64,000 nucleotides of DNA, from assembly GCA_051878795.1 (NCBI GenBank), contig JBJEKU010000095.1:1-64000 (forward strand), read 5' to 3'. The DNA is from W1P20-047 sp051878795. GTDB lineage: Bacteria; Actinomycetota; Coriobacteriia; Coriobacteriales; Eggerthellaceae. The notes under the pieces are model-generated. The model was not told where the DNA came from, searched no databases, and saw only the letters and a program-made list of their open reading frames with translations. Positions 53,406 to 62,146 of the stretch are shown here, piece after piece. Every line of letters starts with the position of its first letter. Position 1 is the first letter of the stretch. A program made the position numbers and the translations under genes.

Positions 53406-53444
53406 TTCAACCTTCTTACCAGTACGTACTCTTCAGCATCAGAA

Positions 53445-53453
53445 AGTATCCCA
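53445..53453 (-). promoter_or_regulatory. possible extended -10 promoter for murA
   Basis: The minus strand reads TGGGATACT: extended -10 TGn with hexamer GATACT (53450-53445), 40 nt before the murA ATG. It lies just after the tsf terminator. No -35 is clear. Confidence 0.4.
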
Positions 53454-53467
53454 CGGGAATGGGGTAG

Positions 53468-53517
53468 AAAAAAACCCGCCCCTCTGACTCACATACAGAA
53501 AGCAGAAGGGCGGGCTT
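53468..53517 (-). terminator. intrinsic terminator after tsf
   Basis: A 12-bp stem (CCCGCCCTTCTG/CAGAGGGGCGGG on the minus strand, one G-T pair) with a 16-nt loop ends in seven T residues, 21 nt after the tsf stop. Confidence 0.94.
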
Positions 53518-53537
53518 GCGGCTGGGAATTCTTCAGA

Positions 53538-54404
53538 TTATTCGCCCAGAGCGATGCGCGCGAAGGAAACGACCTTGATGTCGTCGCCGATTTCCTTGGC
53601 AGCAGCAGCGATGTGATCGGCAACGGTGATGTCGGGGTTCTTGACGAAGTCCTGGTTTACCAGGCAGCTTTCCTTGTAGAACTTAGCCATACGACCGGTA
53701 GCGATCTTTTCCTGGATGGCCTCGGGCTTGCCGGATTCAGCGGCCTGGGCCTTGTAGATGCTGAACTCGTGCTCGCGGATTTCCTCGGGAACGCTGTTCT
53801 CGTCCAGGGAAACAGGGGAGGTAGCTGCGATCTGCATTGCAACGTCCTTGCCCATTGTCAGGAAGCGGGCGTCCTCGGCGGTAGCGGCGTTGTCGAAGTT
53901 GAATGCAACCAGAACGCCGATCTTACCGTTCATGTGCAGGTAGGGAACCAGTGCGCCGGTGCCTTCGATCTCAACGCGTGCGAAGTTGGAGATCTGCATG
54001 TTCTCGCCGATGATGTGGATAGCCTCGGTCAGGGCATCCTGGACCTTGACGCCGTCGACTTCGCTCTCGAGCAGGGCCTCGACGTTTTCGGGCTTGTTGG
54101 CCAGAACGGCAGCGGTGAAGCTGTTCGCATAATCCTGGAACTTGTCGGTCAGGGCCACGAAGTCGGTTTCGCAGTTCACCTGGCAGACAGCGCCTGCGTT
54201 GCCATCGACGATTGCGCAAACGCGACCCTCGTTGGTGGCACGGCCGGCCTTCTTTGCAGCCTGGGCCAGGCCGCGGGTACGCAGTACGTCAACGGCAGCA
54301 TCCATGTCGCCGTCGGCCTCAACCAGAGCCTTCTTGCATTCCAGCATACCAGCGCCGGTCATTTCGCGGAGTTCCTTAACCATTGCGGCAGTGATCTGAG
54401 CCAT
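53538..54404 (-). CDS. tsf: elongation factor Ts
   Basis: The guanine-nucleotide exchange factor for EF-Tu. The 288-residue protein has the N-terminal UBA-like region with VKELREMTGAGMLECKKAL (about 9-27), the core signature VNCETDFVALTDKF (about 77-90), and the C-terminal LVNQDFVKNPDITV typical of the family. The start at 54404 has AAGGAACGAAACC. It follows rpsB, the usual gene order, but a terminator-like hairpin with five T residues lies between them. Confidence 0.97.
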   Translation of the reverse strand: MAQITAAMVKELREMTGAGMLECKKALVEADGDMDAAVDVLRTRGLAQAAKKAGRATNEGRVCAIVDGNAGAVCQVNCETDFVALTDKFQDYANSFTAAVLANKPENVEALLESEVDGVKVQDALTEAIHIIGENMQISNFARVEIEGTGALVPYLHMNGKIGVLVAFNFDNAATAEDARFLTMGKDVAMQIAATSPVSLDENSVPEEIREHEFSIYKAQAAESGKPEAIQEKIATGRMAKFYKESCLVNQDFVKNPDITVADHIAAAAKEIGDDIKVVSFARIALGE

Positions 54405-54432
54405 GGTTTCGTTCCTTTCTGGTCTTTCTCGG

Positions 54433-54463
54433 AAAAAGCGGCGTCTCGTAGAAGGGACGCCGC
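54433..54463 (-). terminator. terminator or attenuator between rpsB and tsf
   Basis: A perfect 8-bp GC stem GCGGCGTC/GACGCCGC with a 10-nt loop is followed by TTTTT on the minus strand. It lies 13 nt after the rpsB stop and 28 nt before the tsf start, so tsf expression may be partly uncoupled from rpsB. Confidence 0.75.
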
Positions 54464-54476
54464 ATGGTGTTCTTGC

Positions 54477-55235
54477 TTATTCAGCAGCTGCTTCCTGTGC
54501 GGGAGCCTCTTCTGCGGCAGCTTCCTCGCCGGCCATTTCCTCGACGGAAACGGGAGCGCCGATGCCTGCGATGACTGCTGCGGCGATGAAGTTCGCCATC
54601 AGCTTGACGGAACGGATCGCGTCGTCGTTTGCGGGGATGCCGTAATCGACTTCATCGGGATCGCAGTTGGTATCCAGGGTGCCCACAACGGGGATGTTCA
54701 GACGATGGGCCTCGCGGATGGCGATATCCTCGCGATTGGTGTCGATGACGAAGATAGCGTCGGGAACGCGCTTCATGTTGCGGATGCCGTTGAGGTTGGT
54801 CTGCAGCTTCAGCAGTTCCTTGCGGAGCAGGATGCGTTCCTTCTTGGGACGCAGTTCCATGGTGCCGTCGGCTTCCCAAGCCTCCAGCTGCTCCATGCGC
54901 TGGACGCGCTCGCGGATGGTGGCGAAGTTGGTCAGCATACCGCCCAGCCAACGAGCGTTGACGTAGGGCATGCCGCAGCTGTTAGCAGCCTCGGCGATGG
55001 TCTCCTGAGCCTGCTTCTTAGTGCCGACGAACAGCACGGTGCCGCCCTTGGCAGCCAGGTTGGAAACGAAGGTGTAAGCATCGTCCATGCCAACCAGGGT
55101 CTTCTTCAGGTCGATGATGTAGATGTCGCCGCGGTTGCCGAAGATGTACTGCTTCATCTTGGGATTCCAGCGACGGGTCTGATGGCCGAAATGAGCACCA
55201 GCATCGAGCAGCGTCTTAAGGCTGATCTTTTCCAT
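54477..55235 (-). CDS. rpsB: 30S ribosomal protein S2
   Basis: A small-subunit protein of 252 residues. S2 landmarks are the start [20 protein letters not shown] (about 3-22), [19 protein letters not shown], and [21 protein letters not shown] (shown in part). The last 25 residues form an Ala/Glu-rich tail. Two starts are possible: ATG 55235 with GGAGAAAACA, or ATG 55247 with GAGGACTAACGA; the first is favoured by family length. The leader contains a 10-bp hairpin at 55339-55369. Confidence 0.97.
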   Translation of the reverse strand: MEKISLKTLLDAGAHFGHQTRRWNPKMKQYIFGNRGDIYIIDLKKTLVGMDDAYTFVSNLAAKGGTVLFVGTKKQAQETIAEAANSCGMPYVNARWLGGMLTNFATIRERVQRMEQLEAWEADGTMELRPKKERILLRKELLKLQTNLNGIRNMKRVPDAIFVIDTNREDIAIREAHRLNIPVVGTLDTNCDPDEVDYGIPANDDAIRSVKLMANFIAAAVIAGIGAPVSVEEMAGEEAAAEEAPAQEAAAE

Positions 55236-55338
55236 TGTTTTCTCCATTCGTTAGTCCTCTGCATGCCATCGCCCCCGACCTGCAACCCGCGTACGGGCCA
55301 CTGGCAGCATCGAGTCCGACATGCATGTGAAATTAGAA

Positions 55339-55369
55339 GCCCGAACAGTTTACTCTCACCTGTCCGGGC
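55339..55369 (-). promoter_or_regulatory. hairpin in the rpsB leader (possible autoregulatory element)
   Basis: The minus strand has GCCCGGACAG, an 11-nt loop, then CTGTTCGGGC: a 10-bp stem with one G-T pair, about 100 nt before the rpsB start. It is followed by TTCTAATTTC, too weak for a normal terminator. S2 leaders that bind S2 are known in other bacteria; a similar role here is inference. Confidence 0.45.
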
Positions 55370-55448
55370 CTGCAAGTCATTTGATGATTACGTGAACGGA
55401 ACAGAGCCAAAGTGCCTCGCCGCGCGAAACAACCGCGATCCGCACTGC

Positions 55449-55483
55449 AAAAACAACCCGGGCAGCTGCCCGGGTCGTTTTTT
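55449..55483 (-). terminator. terminator after alanine/glycine symporter gene
   Basis: An 8-bp perfect stem ACCCGGGC/GCCCGGGT with loop AGCT lies 28-62 nt after the symporter stop, followed by TGTTTTT on the minus strand. The plus strand also has CGTTTTTT, so it could work in both directions. Confidence 0.88.
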
Positions 55484-55510
55484 CACTTGTTGTCCGACGA
55501 ATCGGGAATC

Positions 55511-57055
55511 CTACTTGTCGGAAAGCATGGGGATGGGCTCATCGTCTACCTCGTCCAGGTTGTCGTCCCAGACGTAATGCTTGGTATCCTTCACGATCAC
55601 CCTTGCCAGGGCCCAGATGGCGATGACGTTGGGTACCACCATCAGGCCGTTCATGACGTCCGAGAAGTCCCAGGCCAGCGAGGTGATCTCGGGTCCGATG
55701 CCCACTCCTACGGCACCCAGGGCGCCGAAGAACACGAAGCACAGGAACAGGATCTGGTAGGGGCGGATGCCCTTCTTGCCGAACAGGTAGGCGACCACGC
55801 GGTTGCCGTACCAGCTCCAACCCAGCAAGGTGGTGTAGCTGAAGCTGATCATGCCGACGACCAGGATGATCGGCCCCAGGACGGGAATCTGGTCGAATAC
55901 CCCGGTGGTAAGCTCCAAGCCCTTGGTAAAGCCGGAAAGGAGCACGCTTTCCGAGCCCAGGCTGCCGGCCATCGCTGCCATGGTTGCCGAGTCGCCCACG
56001 GCAAGCGCGTTGGTTGCCTGGTACATCGCGGAAAGGTCGGGGCTGGCAAGGATGGAGCTGACCAGAGTGATGCCGGTGATCGCGCAGATGACGACGGTAT
56101 CCCACAGGGTGCCGGTCATGGAAACGAGTGCCTGGCGCGCAGGGTTGCGGGTGGTGGCGTTCGCCGCCGCGAGGGGCGCGGAACCCATGCCGGACTCGTT
56201 CGAGAACAGGCCGCGTGCCGCACCGAATCGCAGCGCACTCGCAACCGCGAAGCCTGCCCCGCCGCCGACCATGGCCTTGGGAGTGAAAGCGCAGACCACG
56301 ATCCACTTGATGGCTTCGAGCACATGGGATGCGTTCATGATGAGGATCACGATGCAACCGAGCACATAGAACATCGCCATGAAGGGAACGAGCTTCTCGC
56401 AGACGTTCGCGATGCCGCGGATACCGCCGAAGATGACCAGCGCCACCGCAACCACCAGCACGATGCCGAAGATGACCGACATCATCATATTGGTTCCGTC
56501 TGGGTCGAAGTAATGCTGCGCGATGCCCACCACGGAATTGGACTGGGCGATGCCGCCGATACCGAAGGATGCAAGCGCTGCGAACAGGGCGAACAGGACG
56601 GCGACCACCTTGGCCCATTTCTTGCCGGGGAAGCCGCGCTCGAGAGCGTACATGGCGCCGCCCAGCATGTCGCCCGCATGGTCGCGTACGCGGTATTTAA
56701 CGGAAATGAAGGTTTCGGCATACTTGGTGGCGATGCCGAAGACGCCGATGATCCACATCCAGAAGATGGCGCCGACACCGCCGGATACCACAGCCGTCGC
56801 CACACCCACGATGTTTCCGGTTCCGATGGTTGCCGAAAGCGCCGTGGTAAGCGCTCCGAACTGGCTCACGTTGCCTTCCGCCTGGGAATCCTTGGACAAG
56901 GAAAGCTTGATGCCCGTCAACAGCTTGCGCTGGATGAAGCCGGTCCTGAACGTCATGTACAGATGGGTGCCGACCAGCACGATGATGAGCGGCAATCCCC
57001 AAAGCCAACCATCGATTGCGGAGATCACGCCGTGTATCGCGGTTATCGTCTCCAT
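55511..57055 (-). CDS. alanine/glycine:cation symporter (AGCS family)
   Basis: A 514-residue sodium- or proton-coupled amino-acid symporter with about 11 membrane helices. The AGCS signatures are ALTTALSATIGTGNIVGVAT (about 69-88) and GLFSNESGMGSAPLAAA (about 285-301). Substrates in this family are alanine, glycine or serine. The C-terminus ends in an acidic tail (DDNLDEVDDEP). ATG 57055 follows AAGGGGAGGC; longer starts add only a basic stretch. A divergent promoter region of about 235 nt separates it from ecfA1; TAGTAT near 57130 is a weak -10 candidate. Confidence 0.94.
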   Translation of the reverse strand: METITAIHGVISAIDGWLWGLPLIIVLVGTHLYMTFRTGFIQRKLLTGIKLSLSKDSQAEGNVSQFGALTTALSATIGTGNIVGVATAVVSGGVGAIFWMWIIGVFGIATKYAETFISVKYRVRDHAGDMLGGAMYALERGFPGKKWAKVVAVLFALFAALASFGIGGIAQSNSVVGIAQHYFDPDGTNMMMSVIFGIVLVVAVALVIFGGIRGIANVCEKLVPFMAMFYVLGCIVILIMNASHVLEAIKWIVVCAFTPKAMVGGGAGFAVASALRFGAARGLFSNESGMGSAPLAAANATTRNPARQALVSMTGTLWDTVVICAITGITLVSSILASPDLSAMYQATNALAVGDSATMAAMAGSLGSESVLLSGFTKGLELTTGVFDQIPVLGPIILVVGMISFSYTTLLGWSWYGNRVVAYLFGKKGIRPYQILFLCFVFFGALGAVGVGIGPEITSLAWDFSDVMNGLMVVPNVIAIWALARVIVKDTKHYVWDDNLDEVDDEPIPMLSDK

Positions 57056-57290
57056 GCCTCCCCTTCCCTTCCTAAAGGACTGAAAACTGCGCTGCCCCGG
57101 CGATTCGGTAGCAACGGAAATCACGCTATACTAGGCGAATTGCCATTACGTAAACGTTTCGGCAGGCTGCCCATACGGTGTTTCGCTAGGGCATAAGCTT
57201 TTCCATATACCGAAGCCGGACAGCACCCGAAACGATGCAACCCGCAGAAACCCAACGGAAGGAAACGGGCGATACGCCCGGAAGGAAGCC

Positions 57291-58121
57291 ATGATCACCT
57301 TCGAACATGCGAGCTTTACCTACCCATCGGGCACCAAGGCGCTCGATGACGTGAGCTTGACCATCGGGAAAGGGGAATTCGCCTGCCTGCTCGGTGGAAA
57401 CGGGAGCGGGAAGAGCACCCTTGCAAAGCACATGAACGCACTGCTCTTCCCCAGCGAGGGAACGGTACGCATCTGCGGGATGGACACCCGCGATCCAAAA
57501 GCACTGTTCCCTATCCGCTCGAAGGTGGGGATGGTCTTCCAGAACCCCGAAGACCAGCTGGTCGCAAGTCCTGTAGAGAACGAAGTCGCCTTCGGGCCCG
57601 AAAACCTGGGACTCCCCCCGCAGGAGATACGCAGCCGCGTTACCTGGGCACTGGAAAGCGTCGGGCTCGCCGGATTCGAACAGCGCGACACCGCTGCGCT
57701 TTCCGGAGGCCAAAAGCAACGCCTTGCGATAGCAGGGGCGCTTGCCATGCACCCGCAGGTCCTCATCCTCGATGAGGCGAGCGCCATGCTCGATCCTCGG
57801 GGCAGGATCGAGCTGATGGAAGTCTGCAAGAAACTCCATTCCCACGGAATGACCATCATCATGGTCACCCATTCCATGGACGAGGCATCCTGCGCCGAAC
57901 GCGTCATCATCCTGGACCGCGGTCGCATCGCCGCCCAGGGAAGCCCCGATGAGGTGCTCCGCGACGAAGGGCGCCTGCGCGAATTCAAGCTGGAAGCGCC
58001 CTTCTCCGTGAAACTTGCCTGCGCCCTTCAGCGCAGAGGCGTACCGGCGGAAGCCAGCACAGATACCCGACGCCTGATCGGGCGTCTCATCGCCTTGAAG
58101 GAGGATCGATGCTCTCGCTAG
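57291..58121 (+). CDS. ecfA1: energy-coupling factor transporter ATP-binding protein EcfA1
   Basis: One of two ATPases powering ECF-type vitamin and metal uptake. The 276-residue protein has Walker A GGNGSGKSTLA (about 36-46), the EcfA-type Q-loop FQNPEDQLVA (about 83-92), the signature LSGGQKQRLAIAGALA (about 138-153), Walker B VLILDEASAMLDP and switch His MVTHSM. ATG 57291 has GGAAGGAAGCC upstream. A small inverted repeat CGGGCG ATA CGCCCG lies just before the SD (57266-57280). It overlaps ecfA2 by 13 nt. No ecfT is present. Confidence 0.95.
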   Translation: MITFEHASFTYPSGTKALDDVSLTIGKGEFACLLGGNGSGKSTLAKHMNALLFPSEGTVRICGMDTRDPKALFPIRSKVGMVFQNPEDQLVASPVENEVAFGPENLGLPPQEIRSRVTWALESVGLAGFEQRDTAALSGGQKQRLAIAGALAMHPQVLILDEASAMLDPRGRIELMEVCKKLHSHGMTIIMVTHSMDEASCAERVIILDRGRIAAQGSPDEVLRDEGRLREFKLEAPFSVKLACALQRRGVPAEASTDTRRLIGRLIALKEDRCSR

Positions 58122-58960
58122 AAAACGTATCCTTCAGCTATTCGGGCGATCCCGAGCGTACGGGCGAATGGGCCCTGCGCGACGTGAGCCTATCCGTTGG
58201 GGAAGGCGAATTCCTGGGAATCGCGGGGCCCACGGGCAGCGGGAAGAGCACGCTTTCGCAGGTGCTCTGCGGCCTGGTCGAACCCGCAACGGGATCCGTC
58301 CTCTTCGACGGGAAACCTCTCGCCTGGGACCGCCGGGCAAAAACCCCCCGGGCACGCGTGGGCATGGCCTTCCAATACCCGGAACGACAGCTGTTCGGGG
58401 CGAGCGTGATCGAGGATGTCGCCTTCGGGCCGAAGAACCTGGGAGCCGGGCACGAAGAGGCCGTGCATTGCGCCGAAGAGGCGCTGAAGCGAGTCGGGCT
58501 CGTCCCGGACCGTATCGGAAACGCCAACCCCTTCCAGCTTTCCGGAGGCCAGCAGCGCAAGGTCGCCCTCGCGGGAATCCTCGCGATGCGCCCTTCCATC
58601 CTGGTTCTCGACGAACCCGCAGCCGGCCTGGATCCGATTGCCCACGAAGAGATCATGGAGCTGGTAGCGTGCCTCCATATCCGTGACGGACTGGGCATCG
58701 TCATGGTTTCCCACTCGATGCAGGACATCACCCAGCTGTGCCAGCGTATGATCGTTCTCAACCAAGGGAGCATTTTCGCCGAGGGAAGCCCCGCAGAGGT
58801 GTTCGCTGACGCAAAGCGCATCGAATCGATCGGGCTCGCATTGCCCCGCGCCCTGGATTTCGCCCGGGAATTGGAGAAGGCAGGGATGCCCCTGCCTTCT
58901 CTGGATGGTCTTTTCGATGTCGATAGCCTAGCCGACGCCATCGCGGATCTGATCCGCTAG
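58109..58960 (+). CDS. ecfA2: energy-coupling factor transporter ATP-binding protein EcfA2
   Basis: The second ECF ATPase, 283 residues. Walker A is GPTGSGKSTLS (about 39-49), the Q-loop FQYPERQLFG (about 88-97) is of the EcfA2 type, the signature is LSGGQQRKVALAG, Walker B is LVLDEPAAGLDP and the switch His is in VSHSM. The start has a perfect AAGGAGGATCG and lies inside the end of ecfA1, so the pair is translationally coupled. EcfA1-EcfA2 dimers need the membrane coupling protein EcfT, usually the next gene, but here the next gene is convergent (DUF1292). Confidence 0.95.
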   Translation: MLSLENVSFSYSGDPERTGEWALRDVSLSVGEGEFLGIAGPTGSGKSTLSQVLCGLVEPATGSVLFDGKPLAWDRRAKTPRARVGMAFQYPERQLFGASVIEDVAFGPKNLGAGHEEAVHCAEEALKRVGLVPDRIGNANPFQLSGGQQRKVALAGILAMRPSILVLDEPAAGLDPIAHEEIMELVACLHIRDGLGIVMVSHSMQDITQLCQRMIVLNQGSIFAEGSPAEVFADAKRIESIGLALPRALDFARELEKAGMPLPSLDGLFDVDSLADAIADLIR

Positions 58961-58985
58961 CACGATCGGCCGCACGCGGCAGACC

Positions 58986-59306
58986 CTATTCGAAATCGTA
59001 CAGGTCCTTGGCCGCCTCGCGGAATGCCTGCCAGGCATCTTCCGCCACCGCCTCGTCGTCGACGAACTCGAAGCTTTCGGGCTGCCCTTCTTCGTCGAAG
59101 CCCACGGCCTGCATGATGACGACCGAGCCGGAAGAGGTTGCCGGCGCGTCCTCGCTCACGGGGAAGAAGAACGCGTAGCGCAGGTCGTCCAAGATGACCA
59201 TGCCCAAAAATTCCAAATCGACGCAATCGCCGTTCTCGTCTTCGAAGCGGAAGACGGCGCCCTCCTCGACGGGAGGACAGAAGTTAGGTGCGCTTCCCTG
59301 CCTCAT
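58986..59306 (-). CDS. DUF1292 domain protein
   Basis: A 106-residue acidic protein of the DUF1292 (YrzB-like) family. Traits are FRFEDENGDCVDLEFLGM (about 19-36), then LDDLRYAFFFPV (about 40-51), a middle linker, and VIMQAVGFDEEGQPESFEFV near 63-82. The function of the family is unknown. It starts directly after the secDF stop (TAG then ATG), with AAGGAAAATAG as SD, so it is coupled to secDF, an unusual partner. No membrane segment. Confidence 0.85.
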   Translation of the reverse strand: MRQGSAPNFCPPVEEGAVFRFEDENGDCVDLEFLGMVILDDLRYAFFFPVSEDAPATSSGSVVIMQAVGFDEEGQPESFEFVDDEAVAEDAWQAFREAAKDLYDFE

Positions 59307-61988
59307 CTATTTTCCTTCCTTTCCGTTTCCAGTTCCCTTCTTCGCCTTGCGCGCGGCCTTCGCAGCCTGGGCTCCGCTCTTGTATGCCGTGCTGTATGCC
59401 GTATCCTTCTTTTCGGGAACCGGCGAGGCAGCAGGCACCTGCGCGGCAGCGGCGGGTTCTGGCTCGGCTTTCAGGCCGCCGCGGGCGAACTCGAAACGGC
59501 TCACTTCGGAACCGTATTTCTTCTCGAGCTTGGCATATTCGGGCTCGCGGGTCTTCCACATGGCGAACAGCGGGCAGGCGATCGCGATGGAGGAGTACGC
59601 ACCCGAGATAAGGCCGATGGTCATGGCGAACGCGAAATCCTTCAAGGTATCGCTACCGAACAGCAGCATGGCCACAACGGGGAACAGCGAAGTGAGCGAG
59701 GTATTGATGGAGCGCACCAGCACCTGGTTGATCGAATGGTTCGCCATGGTCATGAAGGTGCACTTCACCTGGGAGTTGGCCATGTTGTCGCTGATGCGGT
59801 GGAACACGACCACGGTGTCGTAGAGCGAATAGCCCAGGATGGTGAGCAGGGCCGCGATGGTATTGGGGCTCATCTCCCTTCCGACCAGGGCATACACGCC
59901 GATGACGAGCACGATGTCATGCAGCAGCGCCACGAGCGCCGTCAGGCCCATCTTGTACTCGAACCTGAAGGCGATATAGAGCACGATGAGCAGGAAAGAC
60001 ACCAGCAGGGCAATGACCATGCTCTTGATGATGGTGGTGCCCCAGTCCGGCCCGATGGTATTCACCTGGAAGCTATCGGTGGAAATACCCAGCGCATCGG
60101 CAACCTGGGTAGCAGTCGCTGCAGCCTGCGCTGCATCGGTCTGGGTGATCCTGACGATGAAGCCTTCCGCCCCGTTGCTCACCGTGGACTGGACGACCGG
60201 GGAGTCCTCGCCTGCATCCTTGAAGGCATCGCGCAGCTGATCGGTAGTCACATCGCCGGTGTCGTTGAAGGTGATGGAAGTGCCGCCGACGAACTCGATG
60301 CTGGGGTTGATTCCCTTGATGCCGATGACCGCGATGCAAAGCACCATCACAGCGGCGGCAAGGCCCAAGAACACCTTGCGGTATTTCAGGAAATTGATGT
60401 CATGCTTCAGGAAGCGCCCCTTGAGCGAACCGGCTTCCTGGGCCAAGCGCTCGCCCTGCTCGCCCGCACGGCGCGCTGCGAACAGGCGGTTGTCCTGGGC
60501 GTTGATTGCCTCCGCCGAAACCGCCATATCGACGGTGACGCCCTCTGCCTCGGCCAGCTTGCCGAAGGCATCGGATGCCGCCTGGCAGTCCTTGATACCC
60601 CAGAAACCGGGGTTCTTCGCGATAATGCGGGGCGCGAGCAGGCGGATAATAGGGGCCTTGAAGATAAGCATCATCACGATGTCGCAGATGATACCCAGTG
60701 CAAGTGTGAGTCCGAAGCCCTTGACCGTTGCAGTTGCAAGGAAGAACAGGGCCAATGCGGAAACCAGGGTGACCAAGTCCGCGTCGATAGAGGTCATGAT
60801 GCCGTGGCGCACGCCGGTGACGGATGCGGCGCGCACGCTTCGCCCGAGCCTGATTTCCTCACGGAAGCGCTCGAGCGTGAGGATGGACGAGTCCGCAGCC
60901 ATGCCGATGGTCAGAACCACGCCGGCGATGCCTGAAAGCGACAGGCTGAACAAGCCGAAATGCGAGAGCAGCGCAAGCAGGCCCAGATACAGGCAGGCGA
61001 ATACCGCCATCGCAGCTGCAGTGATCAAACCAAGGCCGCGATAGAAGAACAGCAGATAGAGCATGACCACGAGCAGGCCTCCCAAGGCCACGATCACGCC
61101 CTTGGCAAGGGCGTCCTGACCCAAGGTAGGGCCAACCGTCTGGCTCTGATCGTAGGTGAAGCTGACGGGGAGCGATCCGCTTTCCAAGACGGTCTTGAGC
61201 GCCTGGGCTTCGTCCTTGCTGTAATCGCCGGTGATCTGCACCTGGCCGTCGGTGATCTCGGACTGGACCGCAGGTGCGGAATTCACCTCGTTGTCCAAGA
61301 TGATGACGATCTTGCCGTTGGTGGGCGCAAGGTCCTTGGTTGCCTGCGCGAAGGCCTCGGTGCCTTCAGTATCCAGGTCCAGGTTGACGGTCCAGTACAT
61401 GCCGCTCTGGTCCTGGGCGATCTGGACGTTCTTGATATTGGAGCCGGTAACGATGGGAGTGTAGGTGCCGTCTTCCACCTTCAGGTAGGTGGACGTTCCG
61501 GAAACGAAGGTGTTGCCGTAATCGTCGGTCACGGTTTCCTGCTGAACGTACGCTCCAGAGTCGATCGATTGGCGGACGTCTTCGTCGGTGAAGGAGTCCA
61601 GACGGGCGAATTCCAGCTTACCGGTGCGGCCGATGGCATTGAGTGCCTCTTCGGTGTCGGAAAGGCCGGGAATCTGGACCAGGATCTGGTCGTCTCCCTG
61701 GATCTGGACGGTCGCCTCTGAAGCGCCCAGGGCATTCACTCGGTTCTCGATGATGCTCCGGCTCACTTCCATATCCTCTGAGCTGATGGCGCTGCCGTCG
61801 TTGTTGCTCGCGGTGAGCGCGACGGAAAGGCCGCCCTGGATATCGAGGCCCTGGTTGATCTTCTGGGAGGGCGGGGTGAACATCACTACCGATGCGATCA
61901 GCAGCAGGGTGGTGACGACGAGCAGCCAGACATTGCGGCGATTCGTGCCGCCCTGAAGGCTGCGCTTCTTCTTCGTCTTCTCGGACAT
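59307..61988 (-). CDS. secDF: fused protein-export protein SecD-SecF
   Basis: A proton-driven accessory of the Sec translocon that pulls exported proteins outward. The single 893-residue chain holds SecD (about 1-500: first helix about 20-40, LDIQGGLSVAL, a large outer domain, then five helices) and SecF (about 560-860, with FVGGTSITF and about six helices). A charged linker (about 500-555, RAGEQGERLAQEAG) joins the halves. Asp and Arg residues in helices, such as GMAADSSILTLERFREE, match the proton path of SecD. The start at 61988 has GAGGATGCCT; the ATG at 61994 is too close to the SD. The C-terminal tail is Ala/Lys-rich. Confidence 0.95.
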   Translation of the reverse strand: MSEKTKKKRSLQGGTNRRNVWLLVVTTLLLIASVVMFTPPSQKINQGLDIQGGLSVALTASNNDGSAISSEDMEVSRSIIENRVNALGASEATVQIQGDDQILVQIPGLSDTEEALNAIGRTGKLEFARLDSFTDEDVRQSIDSGAYVQQETVTDDYGNTFVSGTSTYLKVEDGTYTPIVTGSNIKNVQIAQDQSGMYWTVNLDLDTEGTEAFAQATKDLAPTNGKIVIILDNEVNSAPAVQSEITDGQVQITGDYSKDEAQALKTVLESGSLPVSFTYDQSQTVGPTLGQDALAKGVIVALGGLLVVMLYLLFFYRGLGLITAAAMAVFACLYLGLLALLSHFGLFSLSLSGIAGVVLTIGMAADSSILTLERFREEIRLGRSVRAASVTGVRHGIMTSIDADLVTLVSALALFFLATATVKGFGLTLALGIICDIVMMLIFKAPIIRLLAPRIIAKNPGFWGIKDCQAASDAFGKLAEAEGVTVDMAVSAEAINAQDNRLFAARRAGEQGERLAQEAGSLKGRFLKHDINFLKYRKVFLGLAAAVMVLCIAVIGIKGINPSIEFVGGTSITFNDTGDVTTDQLRDAFKDAGEDSPVVQSTVSNGAEGFIVRITQTDAAQAAATATQVADALGISTDSFQVNTIGPDWGTTIIKSMVIALLVSFLLIVLYIAFRFEYKMGLTALVALLHDIVLVIGVYALVGREMSPNTIAALLTILGYSLYDTVVVFHRISDNMANSQVKCTFMTMANHSINQVLVRSINTSLTSLFPVVAMLLFGSDTLKDFAFAMTIGLISGAYSSIAIACPLFAMWKTREPEYAKLEKKYGSEVSRFEFARGGLKAEPEPAAAAQVPAASPVPEKKDTAYSTAYKSGAQAAKAARKAKKGTGNGKEGK

Positions 61989-62053
61989 AGGCATCCTCAC
62001 TTGGATTGGCTCGTGCTTTTCCAGACTAGGGGTCTTCAAACCATGCATTATGA

Positions 62054-62084
62054 CACAAGCCCCATCGTTACGACGGGGCTTGTG
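62054..62084 (-). terminator. hairpin between tgt and secDF
   Basis: A 10-bp perfect stem CACAAGCCCC/GGGGCTTGTG with an inner 3-bp helix lies 63 nt after the tgt stop. The minus strand continues TCATAATG without a T tract, so termination is uncertain. CATAAT just after it could be a -10 for secDF. Confidence 0.45.
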
Positions 62085-62146
62085 GATTTGTTTCGATTCG
62101 CATGCGCCGATTACGGAAAGCTAACGCATCGGCTGCGCATCGGGCA

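Noticed and set aside
52041..55577. Very long open frame (over 1100 codons) on the plus strand opposite murA, tsf and rpsB
   Set aside because: It is antisense to three certain genes, has low-complexity composition set by GC-rich codon positions, and lacks any SD or recognisable domain.
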